From Scytonema sp. RU_4_4 (GTDB lineage Bacteria > Cyanobacteriota > Cyanobacteriia > Cyanobacteriales > Nostocaceae): 37,337 nucleotides of DNA. Under the pieces are notes generated by a model that was given only the letters and a program-made list of their open reading frames with translations, was not told the DNA's origin and did not search any database. Location of the stretch: NCBI GenBank assembly GCA_012031965.1, contig JAAUSC010000052.1, positions 1 through 37,337 of the forward strand. The letters run 5' to 3'. Below are positions 17,499-25,882 of the stretch, piece by piece; within the stretch, counting starts at the first letter, position 1, and the number at the start of each line of letters is the position of its first letter. Both the position numbers and the translations under genes were made by a program.

Positions 17499-17984
17499 AT
17501 GCCTTACAAGCTGCTGTTTGTCTGCCTAGGGAATATCTGTCGCTCGCCAGCGGCAGAAAATATAATGAATTATCTGATCGAGCAAGCTGGATTGAGTGAA
17601 CGCATTGTTTGTGATTCAGCTGGGACATCAAGCTATCACATCGGTAGCCCACCCGACTCACGCATGAGTTCTGCTGCGCTACAAAAGCTGCAAATTAAAT
17701 TACGTGGTCAAGCACGCCAATTTCAAAAATCTGACTTTGAAAACTTTGATTTGATTTTGGCGATGGATCAAGAAAATTATCAGGACATCCTCTGTGTTGA
17801 TCCAACAGGAAAATATCACCACAAAGTACGTTTAATATGTGACTTTTGCTTTAGGCACAACCTCAAGGAAGTTCCAGATCCATACTATGGTGGTACACAG
17901 GGATTTAATCTTGTGATTGACTTACTTGTCGATGCTTGTGAAGGTGTCCTCAAAGACCTTCTTATTCACGATTCCACCTTGTGA
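17499..17984 (+). CDS. Low-molecular-weight protein tyrosine phosphatase
   Basis: A 161-residue cytosolic phosphatase. The P-loop C9-LGNIC-R15-S lies at the N-terminus and the general-acid Asp127 in VPDPYYGG near the C-terminus, both intact. Other family features include DSAGTSSYHIG (39-49). Length fits the Wzb/SlpA-type cyanobacterial enzymes. It follows the YbaB-like gene in the same direction and is probably co-transcribed; no exopolysaccharide kinase gene is adjacent. The convergent acs gene ends 56 bp away, with a hairpin between them. Confidence 0.95.
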   Translation: MPYKLLFVCLGNICRSPAAENIMNYLIEQAGLSERIVCDSAGTSSYHIGSPPDSRMSSAALQKLQIKLRGQARQFQKSDFENFDLILAMDQENYQDILCVDPTGKYHHKVRLICDFCFRHNLKEVPDPYYGGTQGFNLVIDLLVDACEGVLKDLLIHDSTL

Positions 17985-18003
17985 TACTAAATTTTAGATA
18001 AAT

Positions 18004-18033
18004 GACCCCGTGCGCCTTTGCGGCGGCGGGGTC
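18004..18033. terminator. Hairpin between convergent phosphatase and acs genes
   Basis: GACCCCG (18004-18010) pairs with CGGGGTC (18027-18033), enclosing a GC-rich loop that can pair further. There is no long T-run on either side, but its position between two convergent genes fits a bidirectional terminator. Confidence 0.5.
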
Positions 18034-18040
18034 GTTCCTA

Positions 18041-20009
18041 TCAAGCACCTTGGCGCAGCTTATCCAATACGCCCCTATCTTCTAAAGTAGACGTATCACC
18101 TGAGACTTCTTGTCCAGCAGCCAAATTCCGCAGCAAGCGCCGCATAATCTTACCAGAACGAGTTTTGGGCAAAGCATCGGTAAAGCGAATTTCTCCCGGA
18201 CGGCGATCGCCCAATTTCTTTGACAACGTGTTGCTTGAGTTCTTTACTCAGTTCTTCACTGGGGTTTTGACCACCCTCTAAAGTTACAAAAGCAACGATG
18301 TCTTCTCCTTTGAGTTCATCCGGCTTACCTACTACTGCAGCTTCAGCAACTGCAGGATGAGACACAAGAGCCGATTCAACTTCCATTGTACCAAGACGGT
18401 GACCTGACACATTAATCACATCATCGACACGACCCATCACCCAGAAGTAACCATCTTCATCGCGTCTTGCTCCATCTCCGGCAAAGTAGACATACTGCCC
18501 ATCTTTGGGGGGAATGTGTTCCCAGTAAGTGCGACGGAAGCGGTCTGGATCGCCGTATACTGTTCGCATCATACCAGGCCAAGGATACCGCACCACCAAA
18601 TAACCGCCTTCATTGTCACCCACAGAGTTGCCTTCTAAATCCACCACATCAGCTAAGATTCCAGGGAAGGGACGAGTTGCGGAACCGGGTTTGGTAGAAA
18701 TTGCCCCTGGTAATGGTGTAATCATGATACCGCCAGTTTCCGTTTGCCACCAAGTATCAACAATCGGACAGCGTTCACCACCAATGACTCTGTGATACCA
18801 CATCCAAGCTTCTGGGTTAATTGGTTCGCCCACGGTTCCTAGTAAGCGTAGGGAAGACAGATTTCGCGCTTTGGGTAGGTGTTCGCCCATCTTGATAAAT
18901 GCACGAATAGCAGTTGGCGCAGTATAAAATATATTAACTCCGTGTTTCTCAATGATGTCCCACGTACAACCAGGATTAGAAGCGCGAGGCGCACCTTCAT
19001 ACATCACCGTTGTCGCACCATTGGAAAGAGGACCATAGACAATGTAGCTGTGTCCCGTAATCCAACCTACATCAGCGGTACACCAATATACATCTGTGTC
19101 TTGCAGATCGAAAATCCATTTGGTGGTCATGTGAGCGTATAAGTTATAACCACCAGTTGTATGTACAACACCTTTCGGTTTACCAGTGCTACCAGAAGTG
19201 TAGAGAACGAACAGCATATCTTCACTGTCCATTGGTTCGGCGGGACAATCTGCGGAGACATTCTTTTGCAAATCATGCCACCATTGGTCACGTCCTGGTT
19301 GCATGTGAATTTCTTGACGGGTACGCTGCACCACCACGACATTTTCTACGGTGGGAACAGCGTCATCAGCTAAAGCTTTGTCTACTTGTTCCTTGAGAGG
19401 GACAATTGCATCCTTACGCCAACCACCATCAGCAGTGACGACGAGTTTTGCTTGAGCATCGATAAGTCTGTCGCGCAAAGCTTCTGCACTAAAACCACCA
19501 AAAACAACACTGTGAGGTGCGCCTATTCTCGCACAGGCTAACATGGCGATCGCCGCTTCCGGAATCATCGGCATATAAATGCCAACCCTATCTCCTTTCT
19601 TCACTCCCAATTGCTTGAGCACATTCGCAAACTGAGAAACTTCCCGGTGCAATTGAGCATAAGTGAGAGTACGCGAGTCACCTGGTTCCCCTTCCCAAAT
19701 AATCGCAGCTTTATTCTTGCGCCATGTGGTGAGGTGTCTGTCAAGACAGTTGTAAGAAATATTAATCTTGCCATTGACAAACCACTTAGCAAAAGGCGGT
19801 TGCCAGTCTAAAATTGTGTCCCACTTTTGGAACCAGTGCAACTCTTGTTGGGCTAATTCCGCCCAGAATGTTTGCGGATCAGCTTTCGCTTTCTCGTAGA
19901 GGCGCTGGTATTCTTCCAAACTTTTGATATGAGCCTTTTGAGAAAATTCAGAACTTGGGTGGAATAAACGCTTTTCTTGAAGAATTGATTCTATGGTGAC
20001 TTGGGACAT
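18041..20009 (-). pseudogene. acs: Acetyl-CoA synthetase, frameshifted near the C-terminus
   Basis: The AMP-forming acetate:CoA ligase makes acetyl-CoA from acetate, ATP and CoA. Residues 1-600 read normally, including the P-loop [14 protein letters not shown] and [10 protein letters not shown]. After KEIG the frame goes wrong and the 619-residue product ends in 19 unrelated residues at 18150. The expected tail ([20 protein letters not shown] onward) continues in another frame to 18041. The break is at 18203-18212, where the HIP1 octamer GCGATCGC is flanked by one G and one C fewer than a normal IGAIARPG coding sequence would need. Restoring two bases gives a 656-residue Acs of normal length. 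The displaced part holds the conserved Lys of RSGK, the acyl-transfer and acetylation site, so the short product should be inactive. This may be true decay or a sequence error. Start at 20009 is [16 protein letters not shown]. Confidence 0.85.
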
Positions 20010-20197
20010 GATTATTTTTGTAATTGGCGGTGTTACTGAGAACTATTGTGTACGCAGATTTAGCAGAAAGTGTTTTGATTTTCGTTAAGATACGTGAAAA
20101 TTGCAAAGTTACTTTATACATAGCCACAAGAAGTGGGCGTTGAAAATCTATTTGATAATACGCTAAACAAAATTCATGACAAGCTTACAATAACCTT

Positions 20198-20523
20198 ATG
20201 GAGGCACAACCTTTGAGAAATTAAGAACTACATCACAGCAGACGGCAGAGAACCTTTTGCAGTGTGGTTAGATTCTATGCGGGATCTTAGAGTCAAAGTC
20301 AAAATAGAAAAGAGGCTTCAGCAAGTTGCATTAGGTAATTTGGGTAACTATCGGTCAGTGGGACAAGGTGTCTGTGAACTTAAAATTAACTATGGTCCAG
20401 GATATCGCGTTTATTTTGGTCAAATAGGTTTAACAATAATACTCCTTTTGTGTGGTGGCGATAAAAGTACTCACCGAACAAGACATTCTTATAGCTATAG
20501 CAGTCCTAAATCATTCGTGTTAG
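20198..20523 (+). pseudogene. Decayed RelE/HigB-like (Gp49-type) toxin gene
   Basis: The conserved core VWLDSMRDLRVKVKIEKRLQ then NYGPGYRVYFGQIG and LLLCGGDKST is characteristic of phage Gp49-like RelE/ParE-superfamily toxins (mRNA interferases). The natural start ATG at 20198 (MEAQP) is in a different frame from EIKNYITADGREPF: one extra base near 20214-20219. After GGDKST another extra base near 20472-20475 is needed to read EQDILIAIA. The normal C-terminus is missing; the sequence runs into repeat DNA at about 20520. No HigA-like antitoxin follows. Two frameshifts plus truncation make a nonfunctional remnant the likely reading. Confidence 0.75.
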
Positions 20524-20735
20524 CGGAGCGTGCGCCAAGGGCGCTCAACTCTCTGTTTTCCTCCTCTGCGCCACGCCAGGTCGCACCGTCGGGGGAAACC
20601 CCAACGCCAGATACCAAGTGAGGGAAAACGCCACATGCTTCAAGTCGGCAAAGCCGCCCAACGCAGTGGCTCCCCTCCTGCAGTACTGGCTCCGCAACGC
20701 ACTGGCTCCTCTGCGCCTGGAGCGGTTAATTCAAT
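20521..20735. repeat. Dispersed GC-rich repeat block
   Basis: A GC-rich segment after the toxin remnant shares a 16-nt block (20678-20693) and a 27-nt block (20692-20718) with the window start (10-25, 102-128). It includes GGGG-AAA-CCCC-type mini-hairpins like the one at 72-86. Open frames across it are spurious. The remaining gap to 20916 contains nothing recognised. Confidence 0.7.
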
Positions 20736-20916
20736 CAAAACCTTTTTCACAACTCAAATAGGATTGCTATATCAACAAGGATTGCACATCGATATCGGCT
20801 AATAGCGAACAGCTTTGTTATCATTGTTAGGCATTAGTTACTATTAGCTATGATATCTACCAACTTGCGATGTTTTCTATTTGACACATTATCCTCAGTT
20901 CTGATAGGAAGCTTAA

Positions 20917-21612
20917 ATGAATTCAAGTAATGAGAACAACAATTTTCAAAACTTAGACGAAATTGTACAGCAAACTCTCCGTGAGAATTTACAAAACTTT
21001 ATCCATGAGAACTTGAAAGGTTATATAGAAAATTCTGTCAAGGAATCTTTCAATAAAAATGTCGATGAGCAAAAAAAAATACAACGGGCTTATTACACAA
21101 ATACCAACGCTATCCTAGAGAATAGCGCTGCTATTAAAGGATTATACGATAAACTTGAACAAACGTTGAGAGAACTTGATGCTTTTAAAAACTCTGTAGA
21201 AAAAATGTTGATAGAGCAGCGTCAAAAGAATGGAGAACTGCAACGGAAAATTAATCATTGGGAAGAGGGAGCAACGGAGTTTTTTCGCTTATTAGAGAGG
21301 GCAGTTGATTACGAAACAGATGAAAATAGACTATTAATAAATAGAATATTATATGGATTTAATCGAATTGTTGTAAATTTAGGTATGGAGCGTATCATTC
21401 CACAACAAAATGAATCTCTTAATGAAAATTTTCATGAAGCAATTGATGAGGAAGAATCAGATATCATACCAGGTAGTATCGTTAGATGTATGAGTTGGGG
21501 TTACAGAATTGGTGACAAACTCATCGAGAAAGCGAAGGTTATTGTGGCAAAATCACCAGCACAAGAATCTGAAGTTGATGTAGACCGTCTGTCCTCATTT
21601 GATGAGCTATAA
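20917..21612 (+). CDS. GrpE-like coiled-coil protein (Hsp70 nucleotide-exchange factor candidate)
   Basis: A 231-residue protein. Residues 1 to about 130 are helical and charged with heptad-like spacing, consistent with a long coiled coil. About 150-212 matches the GrpE beta-wing pattern: LGMERIIPQQ, then FHEAIDEEESDIIPGSIVRC and WGYRIGDKLIEKAKVIVAKS, comparable to the HEAV, G-x-V and GYxxGDRxLRPAxVxV elements of GrpE. GrpE releases ADP from Hsp70. The DnaK-like gene follows on the same strand after 216 bp, which contain a MITE-like element. Divergence and the acidic C-terminal tail suggest a dedicated partner of that Hsp70 rather than the housekeeping GrpE. AGGAAG precedes the ATG. Confidence 0.75.
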   Translation: MNSSNENNNFQNLDEIVQQTLRENLQNFIHENLKGYIENSVKESFNKNVDEQKKIQRAYYTNTNAILENSAAIKGLYDKLEQTLRELDAFKNSVEKMLIEQRQKNGELQRKINHWEEGATEFFRLLERAVDYETDENRLLINRILYGFNRIVVNLGMERIIPQQNESLNENFHEAIDEEESDIIPGSIVRCMSWGYRIGDKLIEKAKVIVAKSPAQESEVDVDRLSSFDEL

Positions 21613-21652
21613 ATAAATCAATCCTCACTTATAAGGTGGGCATGACAAACTC

Positions 21653-21753
21653 AGGACTTACGCAAATAAACCCGTTTTCTACCAAAAATCGTCTGTTTCG
21701 GAACCAAATACGAACGAAGAAACCGGGTTTATAGAAAGTGGTGCGTAAGTCCT
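21653..21753. mobile_element. 101-bp MITE-like palindromic element
   Basis: Terminal inverted repeats AGGACTTACGCA (21653-21664) and TGCGTAAGTCCT (21742-21753) are perfect over 12 bp. A subterminal pair, ATAAACCCG (21666-21674) and CGGGTTTAT (21724-21732), extends the fold. It encodes no protein and lies between the GrpE-like and DnaK-like genes. A similar right end occurs at 25233-25244. Confidence 0.75.
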
Positions 21754-21828
21754 AAAACTGAATGATAGCGTAGTGAGCAATGTCCACCCCACTGAGAATT
21801 TTACACTGGGAAAGGAGTCAATTAGGCA

Positions 21829-23541
21829 ATGACAAAAAATTATGCTATCGGAATTGATTTAGGGACATCGACATCTGAAATTTGTGTCTACCGAAATGAT
21901 GAATCATTTCCGATTCCTGACCCGATTACAAAACTAGCTATTATTCCATCAATTATTGCTATTAATAAAAAAGGTGAACTTTTAGTAGGAGAAAATGCTC
22001 GGAGTTGGGTAGATGTCTCAGGTCGCGGAGTTCGTGAAATCAAGCGGAAAATGGGAACTGGAGAAATAGTACAACTGCTAGATAAAAAATATAGACCTGA
22101 GGAAATTTCTGCTTTGATTCTTCGTCAACTTAAAGAAAATGCTGAAGAAGCATTAGGAATTACTATTCAAGAAGTTGTCCTTTCTGTTCCAGCTAACTTT
22201 CCAGATGCAGCTCGACAAGCAACACTGAATGCAGGTGAATTAGCAGGATTAAAAATCATCCGCTTGATAAATGAACCAACAGCAGCAGCTTTAGCTTTTG
22301 GGATCAAAAATATTGATGTTGAAGAACAGCTTGTTGTCTTTGACTTTGGCGGTGGTACATTGGATATCACTGTATTGGAAATGGTTGCGGGTGTTCTTGA
22401 TGTTAAGTGTAGTTTCGGTAATCCTCAATTGGGAGGTAAAGATTTTGATGAGGCAATGATGACATTGCTGCATAGAAAATTTCAAGCGGAAAATCCTGGG
22501 GCAAAAATTTCTCAAAAGGCTCATGGCGCACTGAAAGAAGCTGCAGAAAAAGCTAAAAAAGTTCTTTCGATACAAAAATCACATGATGTACAAATTCCAT
22601 ATTTTGCAGCAAACAATGGTGAATTTCTTGACTTAGAGGTGGAAGTGACGCAGCAAGAGTTTGAGCAGGCGATCGCACCTCTATTAGAAAAGACGCGGGA
22701 CTGCATACGTCAAGCACTAAATGCCAAAAATCTGCGCTCTAGTACAATCAACCGAGTGTTACTTGTGGGTGGAACGACTTATATTCCTGCTGTTCGTCAA
22801 CTCGTCGTAGAGATGTTTGGCAAAGAAGGGAAAGCACTTGATGTTGGTGCTGACTTAGCTGTGGGTGTTGGCGCATCTATTCATGCTGCTCTTGCTCAAG
22901 GTTTATTCTGTGAAGATTCAGGTCTTATTCTCACCGATGTTGCTCCATTTGGATTAGGTATTGAAGTGGTGAGTTATGTTGGTGGACAATATATGCTGAC
23001 CTATGAACCTTTGATTCAACCCAATACAACGATTCCTTATTCTACTCAGAAAACTTACACTCTTCTACGAGTCGATCAACAACGGCTGGAAGTTCGTCTC
23101 TATCAAGACAACACAGGTAGAGCAAAGCTACCTAATGAAGTGATTGACACAGGAATAGAAGCAGAAATGACAGATATTCCTCCTGCTGTTGATGGTATTC
23201 CATATCCAGTGCAAGTGGAATTTTCTTATGACATTAATGGGATAGCTAAATTGAAAGCGACTATTCCTAGTCTTAATAAGAGTGTGGAGCTATCCTACGG
23301 TTATTCAGCTAAGCGTATGGGTAGCAAAGACATAGCTGACGCAGCTTCTCGCCTCAAAGAACTGTGGAAGCAGAACGCCAAGGCGAGACAATACGAAGGA
23401 CTCATTAGTAAAGCAGAACGGTATATGGCTGGAATTCCTCCTCAAGAAAGGTCTCCGTTGTCTGATATTGTGATGGAACTTAAAAAAGCTCTCATGAATG
23501 ACAACATTCAAGAAATTCAAAAAGCAGGCGATCGCTTGTAG
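21829..23541 (+). CDS. DnaK-like Hsp70 family protein (accessory, short lid)
   Basis: A 570-residue Hsp70-like ATPase. The nucleotide-binding domain (1 to about 365) has phosphate-1 AIGIDLGTSTSE (6-17), the catalytic Lys counterpart in REIKRK (Lys72), NEPTAAALAFG (148-158), phosphate-2 FDFGGGTLDI (171-180) and the adenosine loop LLVGGTTYIPA. A beta-sandwich substrate domain follows at about 370-500 (PFGLGIEVVSYVGGQYMLTY onward), then a short helical end instead of the full roughly 100-residue lid and disordered tail of housekeeping DnaK. AAAGGAG lies 12 nt before the ATG. It is flanked by GrpE-like and J-domain genes, forming a self-contained chaperone set. The client is unknown. It is not the main dnaK, judging from length and divergent motifs. 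Confidence 0.9.
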   Translation: MTKNYAIGIDLGTSTSEICVYRNDESFPIPDPITKLAIIPSIIAINKKGELLVGENARSWVDVSGRGVREIKRKMGTGEIVQLLDKKYRPEEISALILRQLKENAEEALGITIQEVVLSVPANFPDAARQATLNAGELAGLKIIRLINEPTAAALAFGIKNIDVEEQLVVFDFGGGTLDITVLEMVAGVLDVKCSFGNPQLGGKDFDEAMMTLLHRKFQAENPGAKISQKAHGALKEAAEKAKKVLSIQKSHDVQIPYFAANNGEFLDLEVEVTQQEFEQAIAPLLEKTRDCIRQALNAKNLRSSTINRVLLVGGTTYIPAVRQLVVEMFGKEGKALDVGADLAVGVGASIHAALAQGLFCEDSGLILTDVAPFGLGIEVVSYVGGQYMLTYEPLIQPNTTIPYSTQKTYTLLRVDQQRLEVRLYQDNTGRAKLPNEVIDTGIEAEMTDIPPAVDGIPYPVQVEFSYDINGIAKLKATIPSLNKSVELSYGYSAKRMGSKDIADAASRLKELWKQNAKARQYEGLISKAERYMAGIPPQERSPLSDIVMELKKALMNDNIQEIQKAGDRL

Positions 23542-23582
23542 ACTTCTTGTTTGACTTAGAAAACAACATGGAAGAGTAACAG

Positions 23583-24527
23583 ATGGCATATGAACTTTAT
23601 CATATCCTGGAACTTTCCTCTGGGGCATCTGCTGATGAAATCAAACAAGCTTACTTTCAGTTAGTTCGCAAGTATTCTCCTGAAAAAGATCCAGAACGGT
23701 TTCAACAAATTCGGATAGCTTATAACACGCTTTGTGACCCCATAGCACGAGAAAATTATGACGTCATGCAAAAGTATGGCGATCAAGTTGAAGATCTGAT
23801 TGACCAAGCTGAAAAGAAAATGCAAGTAGAAGAATGGGCAAATGCCATTCCTTTACTCAAGCAAATTCTTATACTAGCACCAAGAATTGATGTAGCTCGC
23901 GATTTACTCGGTCTTTGTTATATTCATACTGAAAATTTTGATTTTGCTGTTAAAATCTACAAAGCATTAACAAAAACTAACCCAGATGTGTCACTCTATT
24001 GGAATAACTTGGGTTGTGCCTACAAACTGCAAGCTCAGTGTTTGAAGGATGGGGATTTTCATAAGACTCAATTCTATAACAATGCCCGTGACTGCTTTGA
24101 GCAAGCAGTCAAACTAGAATCGTTTAATTCTGCACCTTATCTAGATATAGCGGAAACTTACCTTGACCAAAAAAATTACTCCCAAGCTCTTGCTTGGGCA
24201 GAACGTGCTATTGGTGCTGATGGGAAAGCTGACTATAATGACTTTGAAGCACTTTTCTTTATCTGCCGCATTCACTTTTATAGTGATGAATTAGAAAAAA
24301 TAGAAGTCATAGAAAAGAGAATTCTCTCCTTACTACCTAAAAAGTCAGATATCCGACAATATGCTGCTAGTCGATTTGCTAACATGGGGATTGAAGTCGC
24401 AAAACTGGCGGCGAATGCCACTAACTTTCATCTGTGGAGAGCAGCTTTTCAATTCCTAAAGGCAGCGAGAAACATAGAACCAAATAATGTCGGCATTCAA
24501 GAAGTTTTTATAAAACTGAGGAAATAG
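23583..24527 (+). CDS. J-domain-like protein with TPR repeats, HPD replaced by SPE
   Basis: A 314-residue product as encoded. The N-terminus (1-62) is a J-domain: YELYHILELSSGASADEIKQ, then LVRKYSPEKDPERFQQI and AYNTLCDPIARENYD. The loop that should read HPD reads Ser-Pro-Glu, so normal stimulation of Hsp70 ATPase is doubtful. Residues of about 80-310 are TPR-like helices (DLLGLCYIHTENFDFAVKIY; YWNNLGCAYKLQAQ; YLDIAETYLDQKNYSQALAW), which would bind partners. It starts 41 bp after the DnaK-like gene, with GGAAGAG upstream, and is surely in the same operon. The reading frame appears broken at a T-run near 24505-24510; one more T would extend it to 24805. Confidence 0.85.
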   Translation: MAYELYHILELSSGASADEIKQAYFQLVRKYSPEKDPERFQQIRIAYNTLCDPIARENYDVMQKYGDQVEDLIDQAEKKMQVEEWANAIPLLKQILILAPRIDVARDLLGLCYIHTENFDFAVKIYKALTKTNPDVSLYWNNLGCAYKLQAQCLKDGDFHKTQFYNNARDCFEQAVKLESFNSAPYLDIAETYLDQKNYSQALAWAERAIGADGKADYNDFEALFFICRIHFYSDELEKIEVIEKRILSLLPKKSDIRQYAASRFANMGIEVAKLAANATNFHLWRAAFQFLKAARNIEPNNVGIQEVFIKLRK

Positions 24528-24805
24528 TTGCAGCTATTGACCAGTATGAAAGTTTGAATCATGATTATCTCATTAACCAAGGATTTCACAGACTAGCTGC
24601 ATTCTGTTTGGCAGATTATTTTAATTTTTACGATTCACCACAAGAAAGAAAACGTTTTTTAAATGATATACTCACTGAAATTTTAGCTTCTCCCACCAGC
24701 ACAATTTTTGCCTCACTTGAAAGAATTAAATTTTACTATCCTGCAGTGTATGGGTTGAATAGAGAGCTCTTTCATCGAATTGAGCAAGTGGCTTGTGTAC
24801 CTTAA
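24512..24805 (+). pseudogene. Displaced C-terminal part of the J-domain/TPR gene
   Basis: In the +2 frame relative to the J-protein, translation is open from before the upstream stop (KTEEIVAAIDQYES, then NHDYLINQGFHRLAAFCLAD) to TAA at 24805. Adding one T to the TTTTT run at 24505-24509 joins the two frames with no stop, giving a 407-residue protein. A free-standing 83-residue gene would need a TTG start at 24554 with no Shine-Dalgarno, which is less likely. Confidence 0.65.
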
Positions 24806-24841
24806 AGCGATTGTCCATTTGCCCAGCCTTCATGGGCGATG

Positions 24842-24881
24842 CTCCTTTAGAAACCGCCTTTTCGGATGCTTCCTAAAGGAG
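24842..24881 (+). terminator. Hairpin downstream of the chaperone operon
   Basis: CTCCTTTAG (24842-24850) pairs with CTAAAGGAG (24873-24881), loop 22 nt. A smaller GCCCA/TGGGC hairpin lies just upstream. No T-run follows, so it may be a processing or repeat structure rather than a strict intrinsic terminator. Confidence 0.35.
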
Positions 24882-25425
24882 GATCCTACAACTAGGAATA
24901 GTTGCATAAATAATTCTTATTTGTGTTAGCTGGGTCTTCCTCAAGGCTTGAGAACTCCAGACACCAATAATAACCATGAGGCAGAAAACCTTTATCGTGC
25001 AACCAATCAACACTCCTTTGTCACTCCAGTTTTTTACCTATGAAGGTCTGTCGTTGATGAATTTGAATCGTTTGCGGAAATTTTCTCTTCAAAAACACAT
25101 TTTAGAAGCTTTACATAGCACGGTTTTTAGTTAATAGGGAATTGAGTGTTTCTTAATTATCTGGACTGACGCAAAGTCGAGAATGTCATACTGGAGCGCG
25201 TAGCGTGCCCGTATGACAGTTTTTCGTTAAAATGCGTAAGTCCTGATTATGTGACTTGCAACGAGAAAAGCCCCTAGAAGCGAGGTTCATATTGGCAACA
25301 TAATCTTGTGGATTTATGCTATCGTATTCTAGAGGAATTATATTCGGTTGTGCAGTTTGTTTTATCTATTTACAAGCGTCTCTCCGAATCTAACTCTCTA
25401 CACTACCTGATTCTGGAGATGTTTC
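24882..25425. other. Gene-poor region before rbp
   Basis: No supported gene. It holds a second MITE-like palindrome (25160-25245) and the likely long 5' leader of the RNA-binding protein gene. A 42-residue minus-strand open frame at 24892-25020 reads like protein but has no start and no recognised family. Confidence 0.5.
25160..25245. mobile_element. Degenerate MITE-like palindrome
   Basis: The right end TGCGTAAGTCCT (25233-25244) equals the terminus of the element at 21653-21753. The left end CTGGACTGACGCA (25161-25173) is its imperfect inverse, 11 of 13. An inner stem TGTCATAC (25184-25191) and GTATGACA (25211-25218) flanks GTAGCGTGCCCGTA (25200-25213), a motif found inverted at 32497-32510. 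Confidence 0.6.
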
Positions 25426-25746
25426 ATGTCCATTTATGTCGGTAACCTATCTTATCAAGTTGAGCAAGATGACCTCAGACAGGTCTTTGCTGAATACGGA
25501 ACTGTTAAGAGCGTTCAATTACCTATAGACCGGGAAACTGGTCGTGTACGAGGGTTCGCCTTTGTAGAAATGGGAACAGAAAAAGAAGAAGAAGCGGCGA
25601 TAGAGGCTCTTGATGGTGCCGAGTGGATGGGTCGTAACCTGAAGGTTAATAAAGCTAAGCCTAAAACAGAGAGAGGCTCATCTGGTGGTAAATCATGGGG
25701 AAACAACGATAGAGGAGAGAGAGGTGGATACTCTCGACGCTACTAA
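25426..25746 (+). CDS. RRM-type RNA-binding protein, glycine-rich tail
   Basis: A 106-residue protein with one RNA-recognition motif: RNP2 IYVGNL (3-8) and RNP1 RGFAFVEM (42-49), followed by a short Gly/Arg/Ser-rich C-terminus (GSSGGKSWGNNDRGERGGY). This is the Rbp family of cyanobacteria, many members of which are cold-induced and regulated through long 5' leaders. It is followed by rpsU, the pairing known for rbp genes in Anabaena-type genomes. A hairpin terminator lies between the two genes and may attenuate read-through. The start at 25426 gives the canonical MSIYVGNL. Which rbp paralogue this is cannot be told from sequence alone. Confidence 0.95.
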   Translation: MSIYVGNLSYQVEQDDLRQVFAEYGTVKSVQLPIDRETGRVRGFAFVEMGTEKEEEAAIEALDGAEWMGRNLKVNKAKPKTERGSSGGKSWGNNDRGERGGYSRRY

Positions 25747-25785
25747 TTCAGCTTCGAGACAAAGAATTTAACTCTAAGGTCTCAA

Positions 25786-25812
25786 GGGCAGACAAAGAGT
25801 CTGCCCTTTTTT
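25786..25812 (+). terminator. Terminator/attenuator between rbp and rpsU
   Basis: GGGCAGAC (25786-25793) and GTCTGCCC (25799-25806) form a perfect 8-bp stem with loop AAAGA, followed by TTTTTT (25807-25812). It is a textbook intrinsic terminator located 70 bp before rpsU. Confidence 0.85.
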
Positions 25813-25882
25813 GCACTTCAGCTTACTGAGTTGCTTATCAATAATCTAGCCATTTATTCAATCAATTTAAGGAGGAGATAAG

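Noticed and set aside
20530-20802. Plus-strand open frame of 90 codons after the toxin relic
   Set aside because: Consists of dispersed repeat DNA with no recognisable protein character.
24892-25020. Minus-strand 42-residue open frame (VDWLHDKGFLPHGYYWCLEF...)
   Set aside because: Composition looks protein-like and could be a gene remnant, but there is no start codon, no family match I can name and the frame is closed upstream.
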